From positions 19,890,509 through 19,950,508 of the forward strand of contig NC_087064.1 in assembly GCF_963678635.1 (NCBI RefSeq): a stretch of DNA of 60,000 nucleotides. Reading direction: 5' to 3'. Below, piece by piece: positions 18,214 to 29,390 of the stretch. The notes beneath the pieces were generated by a model. It was given only the letters and a program-made list of their open reading frames with translations. It was not told the origin of the DNA and ran no database searches. This DNA is from Symsagittifera roscoffensis. Lineage: Eukaryota; Xenacoelomorpha; Acoela; Convolutidae. A program made the position numbers and the translations under genes. Position 1 is the first letter of the stretch, and each line of letters begins with the position of its first letter.

Positions 18214-19000
18214 CTCTTAAAGGGAAAAGTAACAGACGAACAGCTCAAAGCCACCAAGGATGTTCTAGATAGAATCCGGATGTTTTTTTGAGACATAAAG
18301 CAGACATCGGATGCTGTAATTTTGTTGAACATGAAATAGAACTAGAGGAGTCGGCGGTACCACACAGGGAGGGGGCGAGGCGTATGACCCCCAACAAATC
18401 GGATGCATGTAGAAAAGAGATATAGACCCAACTAGAGTACGACATGATAGAACCATTCAAATCACCGTGGGCTTGTGGACTAGTGAGGGCTATAAAGAAA
18501 GTAGACCAATTAGGTTTTGTTTTGACTTTCGATATCTGAACTCCGTCACGGTGAAGGATGCCTATCCCAAACCTAGGATAGATGAGAGTCTTTCAAAACT
18601 AGGTGGAAACAGGACAGGGACAAGACGGGCTTTGCATGCGAGGTGGGAATGTTTCAATGGAAAAGGACGCCCTTTGGCGTTTGCAAGGCGAAAGCAACCT
18701 TCCAACGACTGATGGCACAACGAAGAAACGAAGAAAAACGGCAATTTAGTATTGTGCTATGTAGATGACGTGATGATTGCAACCCGTACCCTGGAGGACC
18801 ACATTGAATGACTAAACGAGGTGTTCGCTTGCATGAAGAGAGCAGGACTGAAATGCAAGCCATCGAAGTGTGAGATTGTTAAGGACTCGATTAAATACCT
18901 GTGGAGAATGGTAGATAAACATGGCATTAGACCAGACCCGGACGCGGTAGAGGCAGTAGTGACTTGGAAATTGCAAAAAAAAAACGGAAACACCAGTTGC
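18214..19000 (+). pseudogene. decayed Ty3/gypsy-like reverse transcriptase with motif A deleted
   Basis: Recognisable pieces run in order: the EYDMIEP and SPWACG fingers motif (18433-18480), a CFDFRYLN motif (~18518), [13 protein letters not shown] (~18570), the thumb side of the palm, and the catalytic YVDD (~18760), followed by the KCKPSKCEIVKDSIKYL connection (~18850-18900). Between SKLG and the FQWKR-type segment about 20 codons are missing; that stretch should hold motif A with the first catalytic Asp. Stops at several points and at least three frame changes show it is long dead. Family assignment to Ty3/gypsy rests on motif order and spacing. Confidence 0.8.
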
Positions 19001-19495
19001 TGAGCTTCTTGGGTTTTGCGAATTACTAGAGGGAGTTCATCAAGGGCTATGCGGACAATGAGGTACAAGGGCGAGAAATTCACGTGGAATAACGCGGCAG
19101 AAGTGTCATATCAAAGAATAAAGAAAGAACTGTGTGAAGCACATGTGCTAGGCATGCCGACAGAAAAAGGAATGTACGAGCTGGATAGCGATGCATCGGT
19201 AGCAGCGATCTCTGGTATACTCCATCAAGAACAAGAGTGGAAACCAATTGCCTGCGGGAGCAAAGTCTTGAGCGATACGGAAATGAAGTACGGGGCACAC
19301 AAAGCGGAGATGTTTGCGGTCGTCACTTTTGTGGAAAAATACAGGGCATACATGGGTAGCGAATCATTCAAGCTACGGGTCGACAACAGAGCACTCAGTT
19401 GGTTGAAAACGTACTCAATGGACCAGAGTTACATCAGGAGATGGATACTGCGGCTGGATGGTTACAACTTGATCATTCAACACAGGATTTAATCT
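19001..19495 (+). pseudogene. decayed Ty3/gypsy-like RNase H
   Basis: The open stretch 19016-19492 carries an RNase H of the gypsy type: SDASVAAISGILHQ (metal-binding Asp), then KVLSDTEMKYGAHKAEMFAVV with the conserved Glu, and VDNRALSWLKTY with the second Asp. The reading frame is intact over ~150 codons, unlike its neighbours. At 19490 the frame stops inside IIQHRI, and the several-hundred-codon linker that normally separates RNase H from integrase in this family is almost wholly absent, implying a large deletion around 19495-19550. Confidence 0.8.
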
Positions 19496-19555
19496 ATCAC
19501 ACAGCTGATGGCGTGGTAGCCTGTAGGAGAAAAGACGGAGAAAAAAACTCTACAC

Positions 19556-20509
19556 ATGCGTAACCTCATCATACTACCTCAGCTATACCAAACGGAAGTG
19601 TTGTTCAGATCGCATGACCAAATGGGACATCAGGGGATAGACAAGGTGCAACAAAGAATACTACTACGGTTTGCTTGGCCAAGGTTGAGGAAGGCTTGTG
19701 AAAGATGGGTGAACGCATGTCTGTCCTGCTTGCAGGTGAAGGATCCTAGGAAGATTAAATTCCCTCTTAGGTCTGTGGAAAGCTCGAAACTTAACGAGGT
19801 CGTGCAGATAGACCATCAGAAGATCTGCATGACAGACTCGGGATATAACCAGATACTGGAAATTTTAGATCATTTTACGAAATTTGCAGAAGCGGCACCA
19901 TGTCAAACGGCCTCGGCGGAAGAAACTTGTGATCACTTGATAACGCACTGGATATCACGATATGGTTGTCCGATGACATTCCAATCGGTCAATGGGAAGG
20001 CCTTTGTGGGGGACCAGACAAAAGAACTAATGAGAAGATTCCACATTGCACAGGCTCATTCAACGAGCTACCATCCACAAACGAATAGATTAGTGGAGAG
20101 ACAGAACAGAACATTAGTGATTATGCTCAGGGTGTTTTGCTCAAAATATATGACCGAGTGGGACAAATATCTGCCGCAGGTTGTAGGGGCGTATAATAGC
20201 ACGCAACACTCGACAACGGGGATCAGTCCTTTCATGATGTTAACAGGTAGAGAGAGAGTGGTGCCCCTGACCTTCTTCAATCCGGAATATGAGGGAAAAA
20301 AGACGTCGCCTCAGGCATATTTGAAGGAAGCAGTCAGGAGACAACAGGAATTGAACGAGCTGTGCAGAAGGAACACAGCACAGACACAGAGGAGACAGCG
20401 TAAAAAGTACGACAAAAAATGCTTCCAGAACATCATACCTCCGAAAGGGACAAAAAAGCTATTGAAGAAATGGAGAGGCCCATTTATGATAACGGAAGTG
20501 CACCATTAG
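19556..20509 (+). pseudogene. Ty3/gypsy-like integrase, long frame with a lost catalytic Asp
   Basis: A 317-codon frame holds the HHCC finger (H..H of SHDQMGHQG, CX2C of ACLSC), the catalytic core and a C-terminal segment ending at KKWRGPFMITEVHH. The first Asp (VVQIDHQK) and the Glu (RLVERQNRT) are present. The second Asp, which should sit in F-S-D-x-G, is a Val here (FQSVNGKAF), so the enzyme would be inactive even if made. A stop at 20507 interrupts the frame just inside the GRFYRLSTG motif, which continues in the same frame. Length is close to that of a normal gypsy integrase minus the tail. Confidence 0.85.
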
Positions 20510-21355
20510 GGTCGGTTCTATCGCTTGAGTACAGGGCGTGCGGCGCGCTAGAAAAATCTGAAACCTCACGTCCCATCACCGGAAGACTGGTGCGTACCAC
20601 AGAACATGGAAGGACTCGAGTATCTACTGGTAGAACCAGCATGTGAGGTGAATGAGAAAAGCACCAAAGAGAAGAATGATGGCAACGAGAACGTGAGCAT
20701 GGATGACAACGAAAAAATAGAGGTATATTCGGACAAAGGGTCGTTCGCTGAGGAAAATTGGAATGATCCAGAGCAAAACGAGGTACCAAATTGGACGGAA
20801 CCAGATCTACAAATGACGAAAGAAACCAGAAAAGGTGGGCGTAGGAAGACAGGCATGAGATACAACAGGTATGGTGATGACTTCTTCATCGACAAGATAC
20901 AGGCTGAAGAGATAGGAAAAGAGTTGGTGAATGTGGGTGAGCTGGCAGCCAATGATGAATGGCAGATCATAAACGACAGTGAGCACTCCGTGCAACGAGA
21001 ATACACCATGCCAGAAAGAGAAATGGACCTAGAGCAAAGCGAGCTTGAAAGAAGGGAAAACACGAACCTGAGGATGCGTAACATTGGGGCTGACTAGAAG
21101 GAGGCGCAAAGCATCCAGCAAGTCGACGTATCTGCGAAGAAACATGTGAAAACAGAGAACCCGTTGTTCGGTTGGACAGCTACTGACCGGCCACTGGAAA
21201 TACCACCGGATAACTTGAGCCACGTACCATCGGTGGGGACATCGATAAATAAATTTGTCCGGGGAGTGGGGGTAGGACTTACCCACACCAAAAATTTCAT
21301 GATAAAGAAGCTTAGGGAAGTGAGAGAGACCAACGGTCTGGAGCTGGATCAGTAG
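20510..21355 (+). pseudogene. C-terminal tail of the decayed gypsy polyprotein
   Basis: The integrase frame continues through stops at 20507, ~20548 and 21095 and ends at another at 21353. It encodes the post-integrase LSTGRAA-type segment, then an acidic, Glu/Asp/Asn-rich region (20606-21097), and a segment with GTSINKFVRGVGVGL and basic residues (21146-21355). The acidic stretch is probably disordered. That the same frame persists over 850 bases despite point stops indicates a once continuous polyprotein. Confidence 0.65.
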
Positions 21356-21880
21356 GGGGCTGCGCCTACCATTGGAAAAAGTTTCAAGACTAAGTTCGAG
21401 ATTCCAAATGAGTATTTGGAGAACATCCTGATAACGGTTAGCGACTTCATCTTGTCAGATAAGACCAGCGCGATCTGCATAACAGCGGACATGAGCTTCA
21501 ATACTAGACTGGAAGCCGACTTCAAAAGAAAACACCAGAACTTGGAGTTTCTGCTCAGGCAGAGACCAGGGTTGGGGGAATGGCAGCATTTCCTCCTTCA
21601 GTTTCACAAGCTCCCGGTAAATACCTGTGCTTTTTGGTGACGAGAGTCAGTGAGAGAAACATGATAGACCCCATGTGGTTTTGGCACTAGCAAGGTTGAG
21701 GGACTTGTTCGAAAGAGGGACTTGGTCGAAAGAGGGATACGGGAGGTTTCAATACCGGTCTACGATCCGAACAGGCACAGATTGAACCCTAGGGAATTAT
21801 ACGCTATCCTACACGTGGTCTTTGCGGAAACGGAAATAATGTTACACCTACACAAGAAGTATTACTTGAGTATCGCTTGA
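21356..21880 (+). pseudogene. macro-domain-like module at the end of the gypsy polyprotein (decayed)
   Basis: The polyprotein frame runs on to 21640, shifts by one frame around 21615, and a third piece ends with TGA at 21878-21880. The pieces in order read like a macro domain of the OARD1/TARG1 type: SAICITADMSFN (beta strand plus D-M loop), a helix ending LRQRPGLGEWQH, KYLCFLVTRVSERN, a helix LARLRDLF, EVSIPVYDP in place of the P-x-I-G loop, then ELYAILHVVFAET and a final strand. This family binds ADP-ribose and can remove it from proteins. The match is from pattern memory of fold order, not an alignment. A short local duplication (GACTTG-TCGAAAGAGG twice, ~21704-21735) and at least two frame breaks inactivate it. 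Confidence 0.45.
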
Positions 21881-22372
21881 CCTTTGGATGGACGTGAGAG
21901 TCTTGAGTTAGGGGACATAAGTGCCTTGAGCTAGGTAAAAGGGGAACACGAGTCAGTCAAATGGGTTTTAATGTGATTGGCATGACAATTGAATCTTATA
22001 AAGGATTGATAGTGCTACAACATAAGATAAATCTGAATGTTTTTAACGTATAAATTGAATCATTTTTCTGGAGTTTTTAAGATAATATTTTAAAGGTATT
22101 AAAGGGGGAGGTCTAGGTTAGACACTAGTGGGAAATATCTTGGTTTAAAACTGAATTCTATTTTCAGATTGATTTGAAAACTGAAATGACAACTAAATCA
22201 CAGTTGGTCGATCAAGAGATAGAAGAAAACTTCAAGCAGTTCTTCGTTGGTGGTGCCAGAGAAAGATATTTCTTGAGTATTAATCTGGGAAAGGTACTTC
22301 TAGAGTTTAACTAGGTAATGTACTTCTCGATTTGGTGGTTCGTGAGATCTCTTGAGATAAAGAAAAGCAGCA
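21881..22372 (+). other. LTR-like spacer with polypurine tract between pol tail and gag-like start
   Basis: About 490 bases of AT-rich, non-coding sequence lie between the end of the pol tail and an ATG at 22373. A polypurine tract, AAAGGGGGAGG, is at 22101-22111, where second-strand priming just upstream of a 3' LTR would occur. No second LTR copy was recognised elsewhere in the window, so LTR borders and a primer-binding site are not defined. Confidence 0.4.
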
Positions 22373-23340
22373 ATGGCAGATCGATTCTGGAAGTCTGTGC
22401 CAGCAGCGTTCAGAAAGCCCGCACTCGACGAGTAATACAAGCGCTTGAGGGACCTCGACTACACGCAAGTGGATGAGAGGCTCGCGGTTATGCTCAATGC
22501 CATCCTGCAACTGGAGGCGCAAGGGGAGTGCAGGGAGTCAGCGACTGAAGCCCTGTTAACGGTAGGTTACATCTCGGATGGAATCCCGAATCAGGAGCAG
22601 ACCAGATGGCTATCCTGGACCGTGGATGGAGGCGTGAGAGGATTTGACCTTGCTAGAAATCCTGGCTTGAGTAACACTACGGAGCATGGAGCGGAGGAAT
22701 TTCCCCTTCCAATCAGACCACCAGCAGGGACAGGGACCCAATCCACCAGCAAACCACTATCGATGTTCCGATCACACCAAACGGAAGAGCCATACCCAGA
22801 TATCAGCAGCACGGAAAGGGAGTTAGAAAGGGCCCAAAGTGAACGGTACACGGCCAATCAGGATAAGGATCAAGAGAAGCTTGACCGGGACCAGGCGATA
22901 CTTGAACGAGACAGGGCGATTCTTGACCGGGACCCGCTGAGGCCAGAACGGAAGCAAGAGCCGAGACTACAAGAAGGTGTGGCAAAATGCGGTTAGATAA
23001 AGTCAGAAATTGAACGACTACAGAGAAGGCAGCAAGCAGTCGCAAGTGGTAAGGAGAAGGAGAGGACGACGACTGGGCCAGTAGTGACTAGATCGAGACC
23101 AGAGTCAAGAATGGAGGCGGACTAAGCGCCCAGATCGAGCGGCCGCTTCAACCTGAACATAGTGACCCAAGAACACATGAACGAGGCCTGGAGGCATGGA
23201 CACCACCTGAGCCCGTCCCCTCCATGAGGAATCTAGAGGCAAGTCGAGTCAGACCACTAATGGACATTGCGCTGCCAGGATTGACGTCCAGGTCGACTGG
23301 TCCAGTGGAAGTCAGACTGGAACGGGGACATCAAGGAGTT
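22373..23340 (+). pseudogene. gag-like 5' region of the decayed giant LTR element
   Basis: An ATG at 22373 starts a frame that meets a stop at codon 21 (22433) and continues in the same frame to 22996 and beyond, with further stops at 22994 and ~23103. The N-terminus is alpha-helical in character (RDLDYTQVDERL, QLEAQGE), followed by a Pro/Thr-rich stretch and a charged heptad-like repeat (LERDRAILDRD and variants, ~22870-22950) that should form a coiled coil. This looks like the beginning of the Gag polyprotein of the same family as the upstream pol. No zinc knuckle is visible here. Confidence 0.5.
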
Positions 23341-23379
23341 GCAGGAGAGGTTGCAGGCAAGGGCTCTTGAGAACGCAGC

Positions 23380-24228
23380 GCGTGAGGAACAACCAACCAC
23401 CTGGAGAGAATCTCCAGTGAGGAGTGTCGTGATCTCGAGTTACAAGAAGAACACTGATGGAGCATATCACCGACATAATCGAGAGGATTGGACGGCAGCA
23501 CAACGAGAGAGAAGGGATGCCTTCGATGACGCCGCTTGGGCAGAATATTTCATGCAGCCGAGAATACACGAAGGCACAGTGCTCTTGATTATAGGGGACA
23601 GTAGGAGTCTTGAGTTTCTCTGGTGCAGCGATGCCCCAGGTGTTGGCGTCCCTAGAGATGCTGGAGATGGGGCAAATGAACACGGTCACACTGATGCTAG
23701 GACGTGTCCAGGGGGCGAGTCAAGAAAGATTATGAGGCTACAAGACACGGTGAGTTGCATTCTTGAGGAGCAGAGATTTTATCTGGAACCAGCAGTGCTT
23801 ACCATCTGCACCGTCCCCTACAATATGATGGCCGACCAGAACGCGAGGGAGATGAATGAAAGGAAGGTTGAATGATAGAAGATTGCTGGCCCTGATCGTG
23901 GCAATTAAATCGGAGACACCGTGTGAGTCAGAGCCATTGATATTTGCGGGAATGAAAGATCACCTACACGCGGCGGGACTACTTGAGCACTTGAGAAGTG
24001 AGGAGCCAACACCAAAGAAGATCTGGGAGGCAATCTAGACGCTGTTTGCAGCAATGACTGAGGTGCAGGAACTGGTAGCTTCCCGATTGGGATCGAAAAC
24101 AAAGGTGGTGTTCCCGTCATCACTAGGCTACACAGGCATGCCACCTGCTCTGCAGTTCGTATATGCCATGTTGATTCTGATTGCGGAGGGAAACGGATGG
24201 CGGATGCTAATGGCGGCCTCAAATCGTG
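23380..24228 (+). pseudogene. segments A and B (first copy) of the giant element's ORF, internal deletion
   Basis: Segment A (23380-23870) encodes a stretch with LLIIGDS, the first motif of SGNH hydrolases, and CTVPYNM. It is joined directly to segment B (about 23880-24228), which encodes a helical stretch (LFAGMKDHLHAAGLLEHLR). Both are repeated at high identity downstream, where about 900 bases (segment C) lie between them. Here C is missing, so this copy carries an internal deletion with a short microhomology (GATTGCTGG versus GATGCTGG) at the joint. Frames are broken. Confidence 0.6.
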
Positions 24229-26092
24229 AGGAACAACTAACCACCTGGAGAAAATATCCAGTGAGGAGTGTCGTGATCTCGAGCCAAAGGAAGAAAACTG
24301 ATGGCGCATATCAACGACATAATAGAGAGGATTGGACGGCAGGGCAACGAGAGAGAAGGGATGCCTTCGATGACGCCGCTTGGGCAGAATAATTCATGCA
24401 GCCGAGAATACTCGAAGGCACAGTGCTCTTGATTATAGGGGACAGTCTCGTCCGATAATTGACGAGGATCCGGGCCCATTGGCAAGTGGGAGTCTTGAGT
24501 TTCTCGGGTGCATGGATGCCCCAGTGTTGGCGTCCCTAGAGATGCTGGAGATGGGGGAAATGAACACGGTCACACTGATGATGGGAACCAAGGACGCGTC
24601 CAGGGGCGAGTCAAGAAAGATGATGAGGCTACAAGACAAAGTGAGTTGCATTCTTGAGGAGCTGAGTTTTTATCTGGAACCAGCAGTGCTTACCATCTGC
24701 ACCGTCCCCTACAACATGATGGCAGACACCAGAACGCGAGGGAGATGAATGAAAGGAAGATTGAATGATGGAAGATTCCCTTCTGGAGAATTCCTCCTCG
24801 GATGGCATCCACTTCGATAAGCCTAGGGGCACGGAGTGGCTGAACGGCGTCTTCCCGAGACACATAAACTTCCTTGAGTCGGATCTGGTGGAGACTGGTC
24901 AATTCACCTTTGGTCTACCCCCAATACCTTCCTCTTCTCAGCCAGGCCCGTGGCTGATCGCTTGGGGGGAAAGATCGACTCTAGAGGAAGCTCAACTAGC
25001 AGCAGAAGCAGACAGTTAAGATCGACACCCATGGAGGGAGACGAGGCGGAGTCTTCTACGCCCCAGAGCTCTGTTGTGTCGTCAGTGGTGATGGTGAACA
25101 ACAAGAAGAAAGTGGAAGTTCCTGAGGAAGCAAGCAGAACCCGGTACTTGGAACGACAAAATTAACGGAGGTCTTGGGGCTCAAGAGTCTGTCACACGAG
25201 GATTTGAGCAATCACTATTGTGTGGATTGGCTGAAGGCCCATGAGGCGCACTTTTCTCGAGCCAAGACACTGGAGACTATCGGACTTGACGGGGATTCTC
25301 AAGAAATCTATAATGGGACCAATCAACTACAGGCCTCTGAAGGAACTGGGAAATCCAGGCCTCATAATAGGGCCTCCCAAGCATCGGACCAGCATAGCTA
25401 GGATCAGAGTGGCGATTCCCGAGCAGCTGAGGCTGGCGGACAAGCTTCTTGAGGCGAAGAGCATGGGGCTTCCTGACACGGCGTACATGGGGGCGAAACT
25501 TGCGGAAGACCCAAGGTACAGGAGATCCTGTGGAACTTCGCAGCTGGCCAAGACGTTCGCAGTTTATGATCGATCGGATCCTGGAGCGGCGAGAGCCATC
25601 ATTGTGATGGGATCGGATTTCGAGGGGACGTCGCCGAAGTTGTTTTGGCCAGAGACTTTGGTGTACCTACCACCGGGAGCAGAGCTGATTCAGATGCTGG
25701 CTCCGATCGTGACAATAAAGTCACAGACACCGTGTGAGTCAGAGCTATTGTTATTTGCGGGAATGAAAGATCACCTACACGCGGCGGGACTACTTGAGCA
25801 CTTGAGAAGTGAGGAGCCAACACCAAAGAAGATCTGGGAGGCAAACTAGACGCTGTTTGCAGCAATGAATGAGGTGCAGGAACTGGTAGCTTCCCGATTG
25901 GGATCGAAAACAAAGGTGGTGTTCGCGTCATCACCAGGCATCACAGGCATGCCACCTGCTCTGCAGTTCGTATATGCCATGTTCATTCTGATTGCGGAGG
26001 GAGACGGATGGCGGATGTTAATGGCGGCCCCGAATCGTGAGCTGGAGCCATTCAACTTGAGACTTCTGAAGTCAGAGGTGGCAGCAGCGTAG
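24229..26092 (+). pseudogene. segments A', C and B' with SGNH-hydrolase-like module (decayed)
   Basis: Second, longer copy: A' (24229-24770), C (24770-25690) and B' (25690-26040). A' carries GDSLVR (GDS at 24438-24446) and MMGTKD (~24580), and C begins with DGIHF (24801-24815). Together these are blocks I, III and V of an SGNH esterase/acetylhydrolase: nucleophile Ser, the block III Asn position (here Lys) and the Asp-His pair. The rest of C is charged and Ser-rich and leads into a helical region shared with B'. Stops and frame changes are frequent (for example one stop right after SLVR). The module would have been part of the large 5' ORF of the LTR element. Confidence 0.55.
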
Positions 26093-27359
26093 GTGGATGT
26101 GTCCCACGCTCTAAGGAGCTTTTATGAACATGCCAATCAACCTCCTGCTGGCCATGTACCTGGTATACCTGGGTCCGGCAGGTATACTTGTTTAGCAGAG
26201 GTGTGGAAACGCTCCGGATCGACGGGTACTTGACCATGATACTCTTGACACATGGGGACTTGTCGGCATTTCATCGACTGATGAAATTTAGGGAACCTCT
26301 ATCGGTGAGGAAGGCCCACCCGAGTATGGAGATTTATTCCTACAAGTGTGCTGCCGGACTGAAGCCGCTACTGGTGGAGTATCTCTTGATGCAGAACCGG
26401 CATTTGACAGGCGAAGAAAGAAGTGCAAAGACTAGAGAAGAAGTGAGGGACGCAAATGGAGGAATACCTCTCCTAACCGACTTGTGCTTGGCGATGAGAT
26501 CTGATTCCTTGGACGTACGCTTTCCCGGACCCACTTGTGACAGCGTATCGACACTCAATAGTGCTCGTGAGTCTAGTCAGCGTTCTGGGTGGGACGACAC
26601 TGAACTCGTGCAGACAGGAGGACTTCAGAGCACGGATGAGTGAATCAGTGATTTTCGGGAAAATAAAAGACCCGGAGATAATAGTGCTCAACTTCAGGGG
26701 CCAGTTGCGATGCAGGAGGGGGGGCGAAACGAGAAGGTCCCATCGAGGTCTATCCGAAGTTCTAGAACTTGAATCCAGTGACAAGGGACACGAGGGAAGT
26801 CTTGAGGATCCCGGCGTGGACGAAGAGCTTCGAGTCCGCAAAGAGAGAGTTGCAAACAAAACTCGAGCGGGACGTGTTACCCGCTGCGATGCCCGAGTTC
26901 CCGACGGTGAGGCGGATGACTTTGGAAAAGAATAGCGCTATGGTAGTCCCTTCCTTACATGCTAGAGCAGCGGTTGAGCATCAGCAAAGGGTGTTCACAG
27001 ATAGCTGGGAACCCTTGTTCATCGCGTATTCGGCAACAGTATATTTTCACACCTGTGAAATTAAAATGAATTCGTGGACTATGCGAGCAAAGAAGATGCG
27101 GAGTTCGATGCCTCCAAACTACGAGATTCGGCAAGTTCTGAAGACACTTGAGAAGGCAGGATTCGAGAGCAAGTTGCCAATCTATAACGATGGAAGGATG
27201 ATCGTGGAGGAAGGTCACTTGGCCCTGAAGGATGACATGAACTCAGCACGAGAAAACATCTGGCACCTTATGGATCGCAAGAAGTGGAGTTGCAACAGCA
27301 GGGATGAAAGTTGGATGCGGCAGGAGTTTTGTATGTACCCCTCACTGAATATAAGGTAG
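26093..27359 (+). pseudogene. continuation of the giant element's 5' ORF, no known domain
   Basis: Three overlapping frames (26188-26643, 26537-26935 and 26769-27359) read as one ancestral coding region interrupted by two frameshifts. The last is 196 codons long, helical and Lys/Met-rich, with sequences such as WEPLFIAYSA and KTLEKAGFESKLP. I do not recognise a family. The even composition and long open frames set it apart from random sequence. Confidence 0.5.
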
Positions 27360-28455
27360 CGAATCCAACGACACCTTCACCCCTGTCAGTGGGAACCCCA
27401 GGAGAGAGGAGAAACCTTCCCGTGGAGAACAGATTCACAGACGCACTTGAGAGAGATCATGCCGAGTCAGGAGAGGGAGAAAGCATGGACGAAACCCTCG
27501 GCGAGGCTGGAGAAGAAATGGAGGTGGGGACTACGCCAGACGAAGGGGCAGCGAACAGGGATTTCAGTCCCGGCACCACGCGTGAGCTACTGCAAGATTT
27601 GAGTGGGGATGACTAGGCAAACACAGCCACTCCACCTTTGAGGTCTCCCCGAAAGAATCTTGAGCGAGTGAACCATCCAACATGGGAATGGTGCCCTTGA
27701 CCAATGAAGTAATGGAGAAGAACACCTTTGAAGGCAACAAGGGGATGTTCCTGAGCACGCTAGACGAGAAGGCGTGGCAGAGTTTCTTGAGCAAGTTCAA
27801 CCAGAAGGTGGAGAACAAGGCTTAAGGTGACGAATTCAAGGAAGAGTTGTGGTACACAGTGGTGAAGTTTGGAGAACCTGTCCTGATAGGCACTGAACTG
27901 GACTAGAAAGTGAGAAAAGAGCTGCTTGAGAAGATGGTTAGCCAAAGAAAGCAGAAGCAGAACACCGGGGCCAACCCATGTAAAGATAGCTCCGAATAAA
28001 AAAACTGATGATAAAAAAATTAGTGTCGAAATGGATGATAAAAATAAAACTAGTAATATAATTAAAGATATTAATATTCTTAAGGCTAGAGAAGGGAGAG
28101 GCAAGAGTCGGAGAGAGGGGACCTGGACAAAGAAGTCGAGTCAGTAATGGTAGTGACGACGCCCCTGAGTAGAGGAGTAAGGTCTAGGAAGAGGAAACGG
28201 GAAGCAGAAGAAGCAGGTCCTTCGGCGGATGCGGTTTCAGAAAAGAAATTGAAGGAGATGGCTCCCATGGTTCTAGCCCGATGGAAAACAGCTGCCTACA
28301 AGGGCGGCTCGGCAGCCAGGAGGTTGGCTGAGGTGTTGGTCGAAATGGAGGCCTCAAAGACTCCAGGGAAGGCTCCACCAGTGGACAAATGTGGAAAGTG
28401 TATGTCCGTAAAGAATGGATTGCGACACAGCAACAGGATACTGGGAAGCAAGTGA
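27360..28455 (+). pseudogene. charged, disordered region of the giant element
   Basis: The frame at 27311-27616 is Glu/Gly-rich and acidic. 27926-28147 is Lys/Asp-rich and coincides with a short AT-rich insertion-like stretch (~27990-28085). 28147-28455 is basic and ends with CGKC followed by a His, which could be a remnant of a zinc knuckle. Frame changes occur near 27620 and 27925. The order acidic, basic, CxxC would fit a nucleocapsid-like end of Gag, but this is weak. Confidence 0.4.
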
Positions 28456-29390
28456 CAAGTGACCCTCTTGAGAGAGGTGCGACGAGGAACACCGCTGGTC
28501 CTTGGTGGATAGGCTTGGAGACCACAAATGAACTGGAGAAATACCTGAAAGGACTTGATCGCGGGGCATCCCGGAAGCGCCTGAATTGGGCTAACCAACA
28601 GAGGGCCGGAAGCGCCTTTCGTCAGGACAGCAGGACAGTTGCTGTTTTCATGGAGCTTGGCGGGAGTGGCGTAAGAAGCGTTGACTTCGTATGACAAACT
28701 AAAACTGGGCGATAAGGGTTTGCGCGTGTACCAAATCTTGGTGCAACACATTTCTCGAGATAACAAGTGACCCTCTGAGCACCCTCGTCGGCACCAAGAT
28801 GCGATGAGAGCATCCTCGTCGGCACCATCATTGATGGCGAATCCTTTTGTCAGGACAGCAGGACAGTTGCTGTTTTCATGGAGCTTGGCGGGAGTGGCGT
28901 AAGAAGCGTTGACTTCGTATGACAAACTAAATAAAACTGGGCGATAAGTGTTTGCGCGTGTACCAAATCTTGGTGCAAGACATTGCTCGAGATAACAAGT
29001 GACCCTCTTGAGAGAGGTGCGACGAGGAACACCGCTCGTCCTTGGTGGATAGGCTTGGAGACCACAAATGAACTGGAGAAGTACCTGAAAGGACTTGATC
29101 GCGGGGCATCCCGGAAGCGCCTGAATTGGGCTAACCAACAGAGGGCCGAAGTTAACAGGCTAAAAACTTGCTGCTGGAGTGTTTTGAAGATGCGATGAGA
29201 GCACCCTCGTCGGCACCATCATTGATGACGAATCTTTTTGTCAGTACAGCAGGACAGTTGCTGTTTTCATGGAGCTTGGCGGGAATGGCGTAAGAAGCGT
29301 TGACTTCGTATGACAAACTAAAACTGGGCGATAAGGGTTTGCGCGTGTACCAAATCTTGGTGCAACTTATTGCTCGAGATAACTCGGGAT
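28448..29390 (+). repeat. nested tandem duplications inside the decayed element
   Basis: A ~150-bp block beginning GTCAGGACAGCAGGACAGTT occurs at about 28620, 28852 and 29238. A ~160-bp block containing GACCCTCTTGAGAGAGGTGC occurs at about 28458 and 29000. A short piece with CCTCGTCGGCACCA occurs four times. Copies are more than 90% alike by eye. The pattern implies at least two rounds of tandem duplication with periods near 550 and 235-385 bases. The blocks are coding-like fragments of the same element. Confidence 0.75.

Noticed and set aside
28296-29138. 280-codon minus-strand frame
   Set aside because: Runs through tandemly duplicated blocks and repeats the same peptide segments; it is antisense to the coding-like direction of the element.
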